Shown here in pieces: positions 1 to 12,414 of a stretch of DNA of 64,000 bases; the first letter of the stretch is position 1; each line of letters begins with the position of its first letter. Location of the stretch: contig NC_052351.1 in assembly GCF_009727055.1 (NCBI RefSeq), forward strand, positions 53,496,385-53,560,384. Direction: 5' to 3'. Below the pieces are notes generated by a model that made no database searches, was not told the DNA's origin, and saw only the letters and a program-made list of their open reading frames with translations. This DNA comes from Benincasa hispida. Its lineage: Eukaryota; Streptophyta; Magnoliopsida; Cucurbitales; Cucurbitaceae. A program made the translations under genes and the position numbers.

Positions 1-2300
1 GATGGGATGCTCACATATCGTTTAATGCGCGTGCGCACTAGACGATCTTTAGGTCAGCAAATTTCATCACTTAGTAACTAACTAAATGATCTCTTAGTAA
101 CACAAGGTAAATCGTTTACCTGTCATTGCATTGATCGATCGCATAGATGACCAGGCTTCCCAGCCTCGTTGTCGTCTACGCGATCATTTAGTTTTTAAGT
201 CTATCGTCTAGTGCACGTTGGGCGATTGTCTACCTTCGGCGTTTACTACACAATGGAGTCCTCCTGGCAGTTCAAGACCTGGTTCGTCTGTGAATCGGTT
301 CGCTCGATGAAAAAAGGTAATAAATAGAGTTATTTCATTTTGATTTTTATAAAGGCTCATCCTGGTCCAATAATCCTTTATTTATTACATGCGATGTATG
401 TTTATAATATGTCATATGGTATGCACATATAGTAAATCCCACCTTAGGTTATGCAATGTTCATGCATCATCTCTTTATTGTAATTGTTATAATTTAGAGA
501 AGCATGATTTAATTATGTAAGAGAATGCTCATGCATCATATAATATAAGAGTTATGCATGCATAAAAAGCATTGACATGCATCATCTTTATTTTATAATT
601 GTTATAGTATAAGGGTGAATGATAGCATGTTTGCTTGGTTATTACGCATTATATAAAAGTTATATATAGTAATGATTATACATTGCATGAAGCATGTGAT
701 AACGGGCTGAAATGCACGTTATCATAGTGCTAAATCCTTAAACAATGTTGGATTGCGTTGATGAAATATGTTAAATTGCGTCCATTAAACATAAATTCTA
801 TAATATTGCGGTCGCATGTGTCCAATGCATTAGAGCAGTTGATCTTTATATTTTTGTAAGGCGTTAACGCAATGTAAAGAATGCGATCATAGGAATACAG
901 TAGTTGAGCACAACTTCACCGCAAGACTTTGCATTGATCGTGCTCGCAAACATTTACCCAAGAAGAATCACCGCAACATGGTGGACCATCCGAACAAAAG
1001 GACAATTAAGATTGATGGCACAGAAAGCTGACGGCAGTCGGATCCAAATTAAGTTGACAGCCAATAACGGTCACAAAGTATATCCAGCTTTATCGATGAC
1101 AATTATCCGGCGCATCAGTCAGGAATTAAAGCTGTCCCATCTATACAACCAGGAGAGAGAAGCCGCCTTTTACCTTTGATGCCCTATAAATACCAAGTGC
1201 ATTCTTTAGAGAAAGGGTTAAGCAGTCGATTCCCTCATCACCACTACAAGTTCATACCTCTGTTCATAGTTTTCTTTTCCATTTTACGGTGGAGCAAGAG
1301 AAGAGTGGTGACGCCGGAGATTGTCCAAGACAGCTCAGAGAGAACCTTGGGGTGTAAGAGCAAAGAACGGGCTGACTCTCGCGAAAGCGAGAATATCTTT
1401 AGAGCACGAGTAGAAACAATGTAACGTCTGGCAGCAAGAAATTGCTCCAGGCTCTTTATTATACTTTCATTGTTATTCTGTAATTCATCTTATATCTATT
1501 CAATGGAAGTTCTATTTCTACATCTGCTCACTCTCTTAATACGTATGAGTAGCTAAACTAGTTGAATGGGTTGAGAGGAACTAAGCTAACATGATCTAAG
1601 AAGTTCATTGTTTGCGATTGTCTTGTTTAACATTGTACAAAACACCACTTTAGAGTTACTCGAGAGAGAATCTAAAAAAAGAACCTAATGTCTCGAGAGA
1701 GCTAGGTTAGAATCTGGACTCGAAAGAGCAAGATTAGGCTTGCATAAACAAGATATATGGACTTAGAGATAAGTTTTCTTTGTCAACTTGCATCGCATGC
1801 ATCCTAGGAATAGGAATGATATTATGTGGTCGTATATTTGTTTGAATGTCATGTTGTCATCGCATAAATAGAGATAGAGGTTTATGTGTAAACCCTAAAG
1901 ACTTGTTGCATATTTATTGCATGCGTTCTAGCCTTAGAAGTCGTGGCATTCACGCCGAGAGGTGGTTTACTATTGTATGCATGTTGCATGATCGCAAGGC
2001 ATGAACGCATCCTAGGGAGTGTTAGTCGAAACCCTTCTCAACCCGTTCACTGCATACTCATTATATTTCCCGTTTACTAACTCTTTTCAAATTCTGCCGC
2101 ATTCGTTATTATTCTCATTAACGCAACAACAACCCAACACTTATTTATTCATCTGGTTACCGCAAGTTTTCATAAAAATCTCCAACGCAACTATTTTCAC
2201 AAGTCCCTGTGTTCGACCCTGGACTTACTAGGAAAGTTAGAGGAATTTACACTTGGATTTCTCTGGGGAAACTTGAGTGCACAATGCAATCCACCAACAC
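1..2300 (+). mobile_element. LTR-retrotransposon remnant, probably gypsy-like
   Basis: No intact gene is visible. The stretch is rich in ATGCG/GCGT words. It has a TATA-like CTATAAATA at 1184-1192 followed by a leader-like region, and ends in a segment with ACAAGTCCCTGTGTTCGACC at 2199-2218. The reverse complement of that motif, with small changes, recurs at 14603-14622 and 33729-33748 inside other repeats, so this is a dispersed family and not unique sequence. The two short ORFs here (904-1179, which begins with TTG, and 1176-1424) resemble nothing I know and are probably chance reading of LTR sequence. The gypsy assignment rests only on general LTR character and is an inference. Confidence 0.45.
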
Positions 2301-2459
2301 ATATCATCCGTAATTTCCACTTCATAAAATTCAAGCATCAGCATGACATATAGGTTACTTTATAATTGTTATAAACACCTCTTGTGCGCAATGGTTTTTT
2401 AGTTGTTTCTTTTTAAAAGTTAAAGAGAAATTAGAACTAAAATAAATAAGAAAGACATA

Positions 2460-3440
2460 TATGCTCACTTAGGTTTAATTCATATTTTTAAATGAAAAAC
2501 TTGGATCACATAGACCTAAGATCACAATTCTAATATAATTAGCAACCCTAAGGCTTTAATCTTTTAATCAGTTTAATAGGATTAAATTGGCTAATAAAAA
2601 CTTAAAGTGTAGCAAATCTATCTATAAGGGATCTTTTGTCTAAGACGGGTTCTGTCTAGGTTGGGGTATTTAAGTTGACGGAAACGTAATACCCTTACCT
2701 GGGAACTTACCTGGAAAGGTGAATTAGATAGATTTGATGCGTGCATGCAAGTTAAGGACATTCCATTAAAGTGTTTAAACGTGGCTACTTGAACTTATTC
2801 ATATTTCATAGGCAAACGTTGTTTATGAGCAGAGTTTAAAAAGACGACTTAGACTAAAATCAGTAGCTGAATTGTCTAAGTTAATGAAACCCTAGGTAGA
2901 ACATTGAGTGAGAGGTACTTGAGGGATAAGATGCTTCACTTAAACCTTTCACGTTTCTCGTAATTAGTCCACACTGTGAGATCTACCCTCGGCCTCGCGA
3001 CATCTTTGACGTGTCCCCCTAACGGATGGTGTTTGTGTAGGTCAATATCAAAGTGGATGGAAAGAGTGTTCATAGTAAGTGGGAGCTGGAAGTGCGACAA
3101 CATATCCCTCGGTCTCCCTCGTTAGGTTGAATAAAGTTACTACGCATCGCCTCGAGGCACCTTAGGAGTGTCCCCCTAAAGGATGGCAGTTTTACGCATT
3201 TCTTTATTTGATCTTCTGTAAGAGGATAAGGTAACTTAGTCTCTTGTCCTAATCTATTTCTTCCCTACGGCGGGCTCATTAGGGCGGGACTCTGGTACCA
3301 AAAGCGAGGGGTCACACTTACGCGAAAAAATAAACGATCTATTTTTTGGCGTGAAGATAATGGTATGGTATGCGTCGGACAGATGATAAACCAATGTTCA
3401 AACACATTTTGCTAGTTGCATACAAGTTTTCTTAATCTAG
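2460..3440 (+). mobile_element. Copia-type leader fragment
   Basis: Part of this stretch resembles, in the opposite orientation, the leader upstream of the copia gag at 29.8-30.5 kb. The shared core reads like GTGTCCCCCTAACGGATGG followed by GGTCAATATCAAAGTGG. A related core lies at 63.2-63.9 kb next to a gag fragment. The piece at 2460-2760 instead resembles 31.1-31.37 kb in direct orientation, sharing GGTATTTAAGTTGAC. No gag or pol follows, so this is a fragment. Homology was judged by eye. Confidence 0.45.
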
Positions 3441-4230
3441 ACATAAGTATAAATCTAACTTAAGTGTCATGGTAAGCCTAGGGTCATGTAAAACCTGAAC
3501 CCTAATTACTTTAAGAAAGAGTAAGTAATGAGATGTCTCCTAATGAGTTAAATGAAGCCATGTTTTAGGAGGGTTAGAGGTTGGAAGCAAGAAGAAATAG
3601 GCTCTTGTGTAGCTAAGTGTAAACCCCAAATTCAAAGTGTCCTAAACAGGAATGTTTGGCTAAAGGAATATATATTAAATATCATATAAGTGAAAATCCA
3701 TGTTATTTAAAGAAGTTGTTGAGAAAGGAAGAGAAAAACACAAAATAAAGAAACTCGCTTATTGGCTTAGGCTGGAGGCATTAAATATGAGTTGACGTGG
3801 TTGTTACTCCTTGAATTCGGGAAGCAGCGGGAAGGTTAAAAGGAAGAAGAATTTCGAAAGTTTGGTTTCGGCAATTTACATGAGAAAATTTAGAGAAATT
3901 GTGCCATTTGAAAGTTGGGAGAATATAGTTTTCCAAGTTGTCTTGCCGGAGAAAGATGGCAGGAGGAGAAGAACAGAAAGTGATGAATTACAGAAGAGTT
4001 AGAATCTCAAGTTAATCAAGGCCCAAGGTGAATATTGGGAGCTCTAGGCCAAACTATAAGAAACTTGTGGCTAAAATTTTAAGGTAAGAAACTAACTCAA
4101 TTCTAAACATGTTTGTAGAAGGAAGTTTCTTCAAAAGAGGGTTGTATTTTGGGTTATGAATTTTTGAAGTTGTAACAGAGGATCTGGGCATAAGCAGACG
4201 GCTGCTTAGGAAGATTAAGCAGGCAGCTCA
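3441..4230. other. Repeat-derived sequence without recognisable gene
   Basis: There are only short, unsupported ORFs, such as 3811-4002 with a basic, unfamiliar product. The region leads into the GCGAGAT cluster and minisatellite and probably belongs to the same LTR-type element that ends at 6659. Confidence 0.4.
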
Positions 4231-4231
4231 A

Positions 4232-4380
4232 TAGCGAGAACGAGAGAGCAAGAAGAAGCGGGAGCGAGAGGTGGATCTCGCTAGAAAATGGAAATCTCGT
4301 TAGAAATGGTAAATCTCACTCATAGGGATGATCTCGCTCATGTGGGTGATCTCGCTCATGATGATTTTCTCGCTAGTCAT
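4232..4380. repeat. Cluster of GCGAGAT / ATCTCGCTCAT words
   Basis: The short words GCGAGA and (G)ATCTCGCTCAT recur about eight times in 150 bp, for example at 4274, 4330 and 4349. The same word appears in the subterminal and middle parts of the MULE (45.9-46.04, 48.62-48.66 and 53.03-53.24 kb). It is not a regular tandem array because spacing varies. Confidence 0.6.
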
Positions 4381-4802
4381 GCTGATTTTGTTGATAAAAG
4401 TTCCATTAGTAAATAAGTAGTTTAACTGGAAATTATGTTCTTTCAGGAAAAGGAAGGCGTATAACCCGTTAAGAGGCCAACGTGTTGTGAGTGACTATGT
4501 GATGACTTACTGTTTTAATGATTTAGAAATTGTGATTTCTTGAAGGTATTTCTCATACTAAGTGTTTAAATGAAGTGCCAAGCAACGTATTCGTGAAACT
4601 ATTTCTCATGATAAGTAAAGCATGTTTTTCATGGAATTGATATGATTTAAATACGTTACTTTGTCCAAATACTTTCAGCATGTTTGAGTAACTCCATTTT
4701 TATGATGAATTAGTATGATGGATGAACTAGTATGATGATTTGAGCACTAAGCCTTAGTGTTCAACTAAATGTTTATGACTAGTTATATGACAGATACTGA
4801 AG

Positions 4803-5365
4803 AATTTTTGAGAAGGTATCCGCCAATTTGATACCGAAGGATATTGAGAAGGTATCTAACCAATTTGGTACCGAAGGATATTGAGAAGGTATCTAACCAA
4901 TTTGGTACCGAAGGATATTGAGAAGGTATCTAACCAATTTGGTACCGAAGGACATTTGAGAAGGTACCTGGCCAATTTGATACTGAATGACTTTTGAGAA
5001 GGTATCTGACCAATTTGATACCGAAGGATGTTGAGAAGGTATCTAACCAATTTGGTACCGAAGGACACTTGAGAAGGTACCTAGTCAATTTGATACTGAA
5101 GGACTTTTGAGAAAGTATCTAGCCAATTTGATACCGAAGTACGTTGAGAAGGTATCTAACCAATTTGGTACCCAAGGACACTTGAGAAGGTACCTGGCCA
5201 ATTTAATATCAAAGGACTTTTGAGAAGGTATCCGCCCAAATTGATACCGAAGAACATATGAGAAGGTATCTTAGTAGTTTGATACTAAAGGACGTTTGAG
5301 AAAGTATCTGAGCAAAAGTACCTAAGGACACTGAAGGACAATGAGAAGGTATCCTAGTCAGGTAC
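4803..5365. repeat. Minisatellite, 37-39 bp unit, about 14 copies
   Basis: Tandem units carry TGAGAAGGTATCTAACCAAT followed by TTGGTACCGAAGGA. Three consecutive units from about 4849 are identical at 37 bp; the others are 38-39 bp and diverged. Each unit contains GGTATC and GGTACC on either side of a near-palindromic ACCAATTTGGT, so single strands can fold into small hairpins. Read on the minus strand the array gives a repetitive 70-residue ORF (4856-5068), which I regard as a by-product. Such arrays are common in plant LTR elements and their flanks. Confidence 0.85.
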
Positions 5366-5399
5366 GGTACTCAGTTATAACCACGTGCACGTAGGTAAT

Positions 5400-6659
5400 A
5401 CGACGTCGAGGGATCGAGAAAAAGAGTCCTCCCCGACTAAGGTTGACGTTAAGGGTTAGAACTATTAGTTCACTCTCAACTAAGGATAAAGGCGGTCATA
5501 TATTCTTCTAGGCTAGAAGGATAGTTTGAAATTTCTAATGCTTCTGAATGTTATCAATGCTTGATGGTTACTAATGTATGAGTTTTCCAAGTATGTTTTC
5601 CATGTCTAACAAATGATTAGTGGTTTTACAAGTTAGTTCAATATGTTTTAAGCCAACTTATTTCATAAAATATGAAGCGTGCGTTTAAAGCTAAGGTTGA
5701 ATGAAGCTTGACGTACTAAGTTTTAAATACCTAAGGTTGCCAAGTTACATGCGTTGGTATTTCTAAACATAATGAGTAGGGATACTGGTAGGGAAGTTAT
5801 CTGAATAAATGTACCTAAGGTGTTGAAGGTACATAGCAAACTCCATATGTATATAGGCAAGTATGAATGAGAGGCTGAAGTATGGGTCTCTTGGCCGATA
5901 ATAGACGTTGAAAGCTAAAGCGGTGTATGCTCGTTCTCAACTAAGATGTAATAATGATTATTGATATATAAGAGTTGTTATCAACATTTATGTCTTAAGG
6001 ATGTTGCTTGAGATGCCATCGGAATATTTAAAGAGATCGATGTAGGGATCTCTTCTAGCCATAGTTTAATGTGAACAGGTTGAGGTAGAGGTCCCATCTG
6101 GCATTGGCCAAACGTTGGGAATTAGAGTAGTGAATGTTCATTCTCAACTAAGATTCAGGTTCCAGATACAATGGTTTTAAAGGTTTTTATGTACACGTTT
6201 TCTTGGTATAACTTTAGTTTTAGTATCATGTTTGCAAGCTTAAGATTTTAAGCATGAGATTTATATTTTTAATAAGTCACTCACTGGGCTTCTAGCTCAC
6301 GTTTTGAATGTTTTTCTTTTCCAGGTAGCGGTCGATTCTCAGAAGACTTTTCTACTGCTGCTCTGCCACTCAAAGAAACAGGTTAGCATAATTGAAGATC
6401 GGTATTAGCTAGTACACATGTATCTGACTAGTGACTAGTATTCTAGATGGGGCTCACTAAGTTGTAATATTCATATGTGAGTAATGCTGCGAAACCTTGT
6501 ACTGTAAATGTGTTAAGTTCTGAGTTAATATGAAGGTATTAGGGTTTTAAGCAATCTTTAACAGGTAAGATAGGCAATAAGTGCCAGCAAAAAGGTTGGT
6601 AACTGCTGCAGTCACCATTCCGTCCAGGTTAGGAGGATAATTTGGTGTGGGGTGTGACA
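5400..6659 (+). mobile_element. LTR 3' part, gypsy-like (ends TGTGACA)
   Basis: The segment contains CTCACTGGGCTTCTAGCTCA near 6280 and ends with GGGGTGTGACA at 6649-6659, a typical terminus of plant gypsy LTRs. A related but different LTR at 61.6-62.76 kb shares the CTCATTGGGCTT...TAGCTCAC motif and a GGGGGTGTGTCA end. The 5' limit is not visible; the LTR may extend left through the minisatellite. No gag or pol of this element is present nearby. Confidence 0.5.
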
Positions 6660-6849
6660 AGTCGAATGCAGGGAGTCTAGTGTAGACTAACGCAAGACGG
6701 TCTACTGATCTGTTTAAATGGTTTACTAATTAATGTACGTGTTGGTTATGTACATTAAACTAACTAAACATACTTGCAAGAGGAAATAGGAGTTCAGATA
6801 AAGGAGAAGAGGATACATGGATGAATGGATCAAGCGTTAGATGGTATAT

Positions 6850-8714
6850 GTTGATTCCTTAGTTATAACAACAAGTCTAAGTAGGCACGGTGAAAATGAG
6901 ATGGAGATGGAGGTGGTGAAAATGCTAAAACAAGAGGGTTTCAAGTCATACCTTTGTAGTTACTTTTCAAATCTTGATTCTCAATTGCAAACTTCTCCGA
7001 CCACCTCAAGATCTTCTCCACCATCCTCTTGGGAGCTTTAGATTGAGTTGTGGGACTCAAAATAAGCTTGAATGAAGGGAATTCGGAGAATAGCTCACTA
7101 CAACAACCCACTTGAAGAACACCTTCTTCAACACGAATTTTTCAGCAAATATTCTATAGATTACATGCCTCAATTCCACTCAAATCTTCTCAATATACTG
7201 CAGACTATCATGCAAAGAAGATGGTTGCATAAGACGCAACTCATGCTTGGAGTTATTGAAGCCAAAGTTGGTGGGTTTTGTGTGAGCAAGTTGAAGATGT
7301 AATGGAAAAAACCAAAATTCCATTTGTGTTTTTCTAACTTTTTCAATTTTTACCAAAATGATTTCAAAAATTGAAAAAAAAAATATTAATTTTGCAAAAT
7401 TAATTTCATAAATTATTTTTCTTAATAATTATTTAAACAATTTAAATAATTCTAATTAATTTAATATCAAATATTAAATTAATTTTACACAAATTCACCT
7501 TCATATATTTAAATCATATTTAAATATTAATTCTCCTATTTCGTTTAATTCTTAAAATCAAACGTGTAATTATATCTCATATAATTACTAAGTCCTTTAA
7601 TTCTAATTTGAACATTTCAAATTAATTTATCACGCTACTCTAAAGCTAATTTATTTACGAGCTAGTCAAGCCCACAGTTGAACTCCCCTCACTGTAGATA
7701 TATAATGTCCACTCGATATAACCATGATTAGTAAGTTAACCCTTCACAGGTTGTTCGTAATAATGGTTGGGTCAAATGTCTGTTTTACCCTCAAGATTAC
7801 CTCTTGTTCCTTAAGTCCTACCGATCCTCTAATGAACAATTGATTTGTGATTCAATCAATAAACCGAATCCCTCTCGGGCCAATGAGAGAGTGGGACTCC
7901 TTGTTCAAGACCCGGAGTCAGCAGTTAAGGAAACAACCTCTCTACTATGCCTAAAAGCGGGTAGGAGTGAATTCCTTCTTACACTCTATGTCCCCAGCTA
8001 TCTACCCAATCTTACCCCTGAAATGGGAGTTTATTGAGCTAGCTTGTTAAGCCAACAGTTAAGGGAACAACCTTTCTACTATCCCTAAAAGTGGGTAGGA
8101 GTGAATTCCTTCTTGCACCCTATGTCCCCAGCTATCTACCCAATCTTACCCCTAAAAAAGGGAGTTTATTGAGTTGGCTTGTTAAGCCAACCCTCAACTA
8201 TGCATATATGAGAATAATCCCAAATAAATAAGAGTTCATAGTTAGCTCAGGATTAAGGCCAAGTTACCTAGGTCATCACTTTGAAATAGTCAGTCTTAAA
8301 CAATAAACAATGTTATAAAGTAAAAGTGACTGACTTCGTAGTCTGATCTTATACAAACCCATTTTTAGAGGACGTCCCCACTCCTCATGTCATAACATGT
8401 AAGAATTAGGATCACTTCGTTTGTAGCACTTTACAACTCTTTGTAACAACTACAAAGTAGGCCGCATCCAATAGTGTTACTAGAATAAGGCACCTAACCT
8501 TATTCATATACTATAGTTCATTTTGACTACTTACTCGAACCTGATCCACTTTTATGTCTCCACATAAAGTTCAAATACTCATGTAATAGTCATGGGTCTT
8601 TTAGGTTTATTGGATTTCTAATAAGCAATACATATATTTAATAACAACTTATTGAATTTTCAGAACAAGTTTTATTGTTTACAAACAACGAGTTTTAGGA
8701 AATAAAACCCAACA
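6850..8714 (-). mobile_element. Copia LTR D (minus strand)
   Basis: On the minus strand the element begins TGTTGGG at 8714 and follows the plan of LTRs A, B, C and E: AACTCGTAGT-like start, TTATGTGGAGACATAA-like block, the block containing GGGGACATAG and GGAATTCACTCCTACCC, an AT-rich stretch, and a U5-like end near 6850-7310. It carries an internal tandem duplication (listed separately). No internal coding region of the same element lies to its right, so it is a solo LTR or truncated remnant. The low-coordinate limit is approximate. ORFs inside it (7072-7302, 7804-8037) are not believable genes. Confidence 0.65.
7922..8190 (-). repeat. 134-135 bp tandem duplication inside LTR D
   Basis: Two head-to-tail copies, starting at CAGTTAAGGAAACAACC (7922) and CAGTTAAGGGAACAACC (8056), each run to TTGTTAAGCCAA. 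They differ at several bases. LTRs A, B, C and E have this block once. Confidence 0.85.
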
Positions 8715-9388
8715 TGAAATTAGTGTAATTAAAGTAGTTTTGATCCGAATTGCTTCTGCTATCATGTCCATAACTCTATCAACAATGTCCTTGACATCAT
8801 ATAGGACATGTTGCACAATATGTCATTGAGGATAGGACAACACACCAACAAATATGCAATACACATATCAAAAAATAAGGGAACAATCTTGTTTAAATTT
8901 TGCATGTAATAAAATTAGCCAATCATGCTATGTAACAAACTCCCCAATAGTATAGACCTAAGTGATCCTAATATTGTTAGTTTAGGGTGTCTATACACCA
9001 TCTCTAACTGATTGCCTCACTAGGGATGCGTGTGAGTCGGTTCAGTTGGGTGACTGTACAAAATCGAAGTCAAACCCCAATTTGATGAAGAAAAAGGCAA
9101 AAATCAAGTCGGACCATTTATTCACATAAAATTGCGCTGACCATATAATTAGATAAATGTTGCAAGTTTTACTCTCTATTCAAATTTTACTAATTTACCC
9201 ACTACTTTTCTAAAAAAAAAAATAGAATAAATTATTAAAATCAAATTTTACAAAAAAAAAAATAAATAAATAAATACTTGTGTGAGCCCCCCATTAATGT
9301 ACAAATTTTACCATTAAAAAATTCCACCAAAAGCTACAAATTTTATCCCAAAAAAAGATCTAATGGGGCCTCCTCAATGGATTTATAG
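8715..9388. other. AT-rich intergenic sequence, no gene seen
   Basis: No ORF or known motif is recognisable. Several A-rich runs occur around 9215-9275. Confidence 0.5.
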
Positions 9389-9594
9389 GAGGCGTTTCAG
9401 GCAACGGGTGGAGTTGTGAACTCCATAGAATTATGAAACCTAGAGAGTTGAACTCTTGAAGCCTACATGAATTAATAAGGTATAAAGTTTTTTTTTAGTA
9501 GTGGGACCCACAAACTCCTAGGATTAAACAAGGACAGTTCACAACTCCATACTTTCCAATTCCCTAATCTCCAATTCTTTGGCCCAAACACCCC
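9389..9594. mobile_element. Candidate MITE (about 200 bp)
   Basis: The left end reads GGCGTTTCAGGCAACGGG and the right end, reversed, GGGGTGTTTGGGCCAAAG: imperfect inverted ends of the GTTTGG type found on Tourist/PIF-like miniature elements. Further in, GGAGTTGTGAACT occurs from both ends in inverted orientation. Target duplication is unclear, so the call is tentative. Confidence 0.4.
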
Positions 9595-12414
9595 AATTTG
9601 CTTTGGGATGTACGGTTGCTTAAATTTCCTTTAATAAAATGAGCTATAATATCATTATTATTATAAAATAATAGAATAAAGAACAAAGTAAGGAGAAGAG
9701 AAATTAGAGAGTAAATGTATTCTCTATTCAATTGTATATCTCAAAGGTCCAAGAGACCACTATTTATGGAGTTTACAAGATATAAAAAAGATAAATACAT
9801 GGAGAAGATAATGGGTAAGATATTTGGAAATAATGTATGGGGATATATAATCTATGTACATCTATATATAATTGAAATAATTATAACACTCCCTCGTAGA
9901 TGCCTATAGTATATAGAATATGCCTTGTTAAAACATTACTAAGAAAAATCCAATGGGATAAAACCTAGTGAAGGAAAAAAGTATATCATTCATATTCTTT
10001 AATAACTGCCTCATTAAAACCTTGTGAGAAAAACCCAGTGGGACAAAACCATAGTAAAGGGAAAAAGAGTAGCACATTTACTCCTCATGAAAACATAACT
10101 TGATACTCTTGGTTGTCACATATAAATGTTGTTTGTTAACTTCTCAAATGTTGTTGCATGTAACACCTTCCTCAATAAGTCTCTTGTCATCTTTTAAAGA
10201 AATTCGTTGAATAGTGATGTTAGTACTTTATGCTTTATCATCTTCATATAAGAACACTATTGATTAACCTCGTACATCATCAAGATTTTAAGATGATTTA
10301 AAGTTGTTATGATCTACTTCATAAGCTACCATGATATAAAAATTCTTCTTTATGTACTAAATAACTTGTTTAAAATCTAGTTCTTATTGGTTAGATATGT
10401 AGACTACATCTTCACAATCAACTAGAGCACAATTAGATTTATGAGAATAAAATAATTTCATGTAAATTAAATAAAAACATAATATATGCTTAACTTTACT
10501 CCAATATCTTTCTTTGGAGGAATATTATATTTATGCTACAGGTAGCGTATAAACTAGTATAGATATAAAGTGCATTTATTTTTAAAAAATTATGGTTCTT
10601 CGGGACCTAAAGTTCTTTATATTATTTTTATGATATTAAATTATCTAAATTTTTACACCAAGTGAGTAAACGATCATAGGAATATTTAATGGTGGAACTA
10701 GTTCATATAAGATTTTATATACATAAATTGATGCAATTCTACCTGCTTTATGGTTTATTTGCAAACTAAGGCAAAACTTATCATCTTAGTTTATTTCTTA
10801 AAAAATTCTATTTGCCCTTTGAAATCTCTTCAGGAGTTTATGCTCGAATTATCAATCAATACATGAATAATATATAGTGAATCTCAGGTTGTGGTTTCTT
10901 TATAAAAGCATAGGGACAAATAGGAGTTATTTTTATACTCTCATATCAACAAATATTTAATAAAATGATTATATCACATTCATTAGGAATATATATATAT
11001 ATATATATATTCTTTAACATTTGAATTATATGAATTTGGTACCTTAACCTTCAGGGATATAATTCTTAAAGAGATTCATATAAATGTATAATGACTACAT
11101 CCATAAGATGTATTTTAAGCTTTTCATACACAACTATATAAATTAGATACCTCATGGTATTGTATCCATCATAGGAGAATTTGTCTCATTATAATCAATA
11201 TTATTTCTTTGCAAGAATTATTGTGGAATTTGTCTCACGTTATAAAATGTGACCTTATTCTATTTGTTTTTCTTATAAATATTTACTCATATCCCACATT
11301 TTGACATCCCCTAATATTTGAACTACTAGTTCTCACAATTTGAAAAATAAGTTTATTTCAATTAGATTGTTTCTTTCCACATAAGTCAATCATTTTTATG
11401 TCACAACATTTTTTCAATATATCTAAGTATATAATACTTATTTTCATAAATAATATCGTAGGCAACATTATTAAGTATGGTTCCATCCTTTTCTTGTCAT
11501 AACATATAATTTATTAAGATCTCTTTATATCCTTTTTTACTTCTAGATTCTTAGGAGTACTCATATTTAGAATTTCTTCTAGAATATTCATATTCTTAAC
11601 GGAGTCATTTTGATTATTGACTACTTTTTTTTTCGAGGATCTTTATCTTTGGAACCCATGTATCTATCATGCTTCAGGCATGTTGCAGGCTCATTAGTAT
11701 TGACAACTTGTTGCATTGGGATACCAATTTTAGATGGTGTATTTGCAACCATTTTTTATAACTTGGTCACTTTCTTGCAACAGTAAATGTTCTATAAATG
11801 CATCTAGCATTTGATTTGCTACATTTTGCAAATGAATTATCTTTTGAACTTCCAATTTAAATTCATCTGTATGATGATCAAAATAAGACAATACTTATAT
11901 TTCATTCAATTTAGTTTTCCAACTTCTTTTTAATCCATCCCCCAATGTTGGAAATTTTGTCTCATCAATACAAATAACAAATTACGTAGTAAACACATCA
12001 CCCATCAAGGGTTCAAAGTATTTATTAATTGATGTGAAATCAATTTCAATATCGATTCACAATATCTTTTGAGGACTAATTTTAATTGTTCCATGATCTT
12101 AATTGTTTTTGTGGAACATTTAAACATTTATTACACATGAAATATATTTGGCTTCTAGCCATAAGCTTATAAGCCATTGACTTAGAGCATATAAAAAAAT
12201 ATGATCTCATACAGATTTAGAAACTTTGTTATTTGAATATAAGCTATAGAATATTCAGCACTAATCCCAATCAATTATCAAATGTTTGGGATGCAAACTC
12301 ACTAGTAATTTTAAAAAAAAAAACTATTTTTAAATCTAAGAAAATGAATTAAAATATTTAAAAATAGTAATAAAATATCACAGTCTATCTATGATAAATC
12401 GCGATAGACATTAC
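9595..12414 (-). mobile_element. Decayed LTR-retrotransposon remnants, AT-rich
   Basis: Around 9880-10060 the motif AAAACCCAGTGGGACAAAAC and its partner GGATAAAACCTAGTGAAGG resemble the end of a widespread plant copia LTR read in reverse. The rest is highly AT-rich with no open coding region. A (TA)n microsatellite lies at about 10989-11010. Internal coding remnants of the same element may lie at 11.6-12.2 kb, but I could not assign any domain. Confidence 0.35.

Noticed and set aside
904..1424. Two short ORFs (91 and 82 residues) near a TATA-like motif
   Set aside because: One begins with TTG, neither resembles a known family, and both lie in LTR-like repeat sequence.
4803..5365. Regular repeats that could be mistaken for a CRISPR array
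   Set aside because: The units are contiguous tandem copies without unique spacers, and the DNA is clearly plant nuclear.
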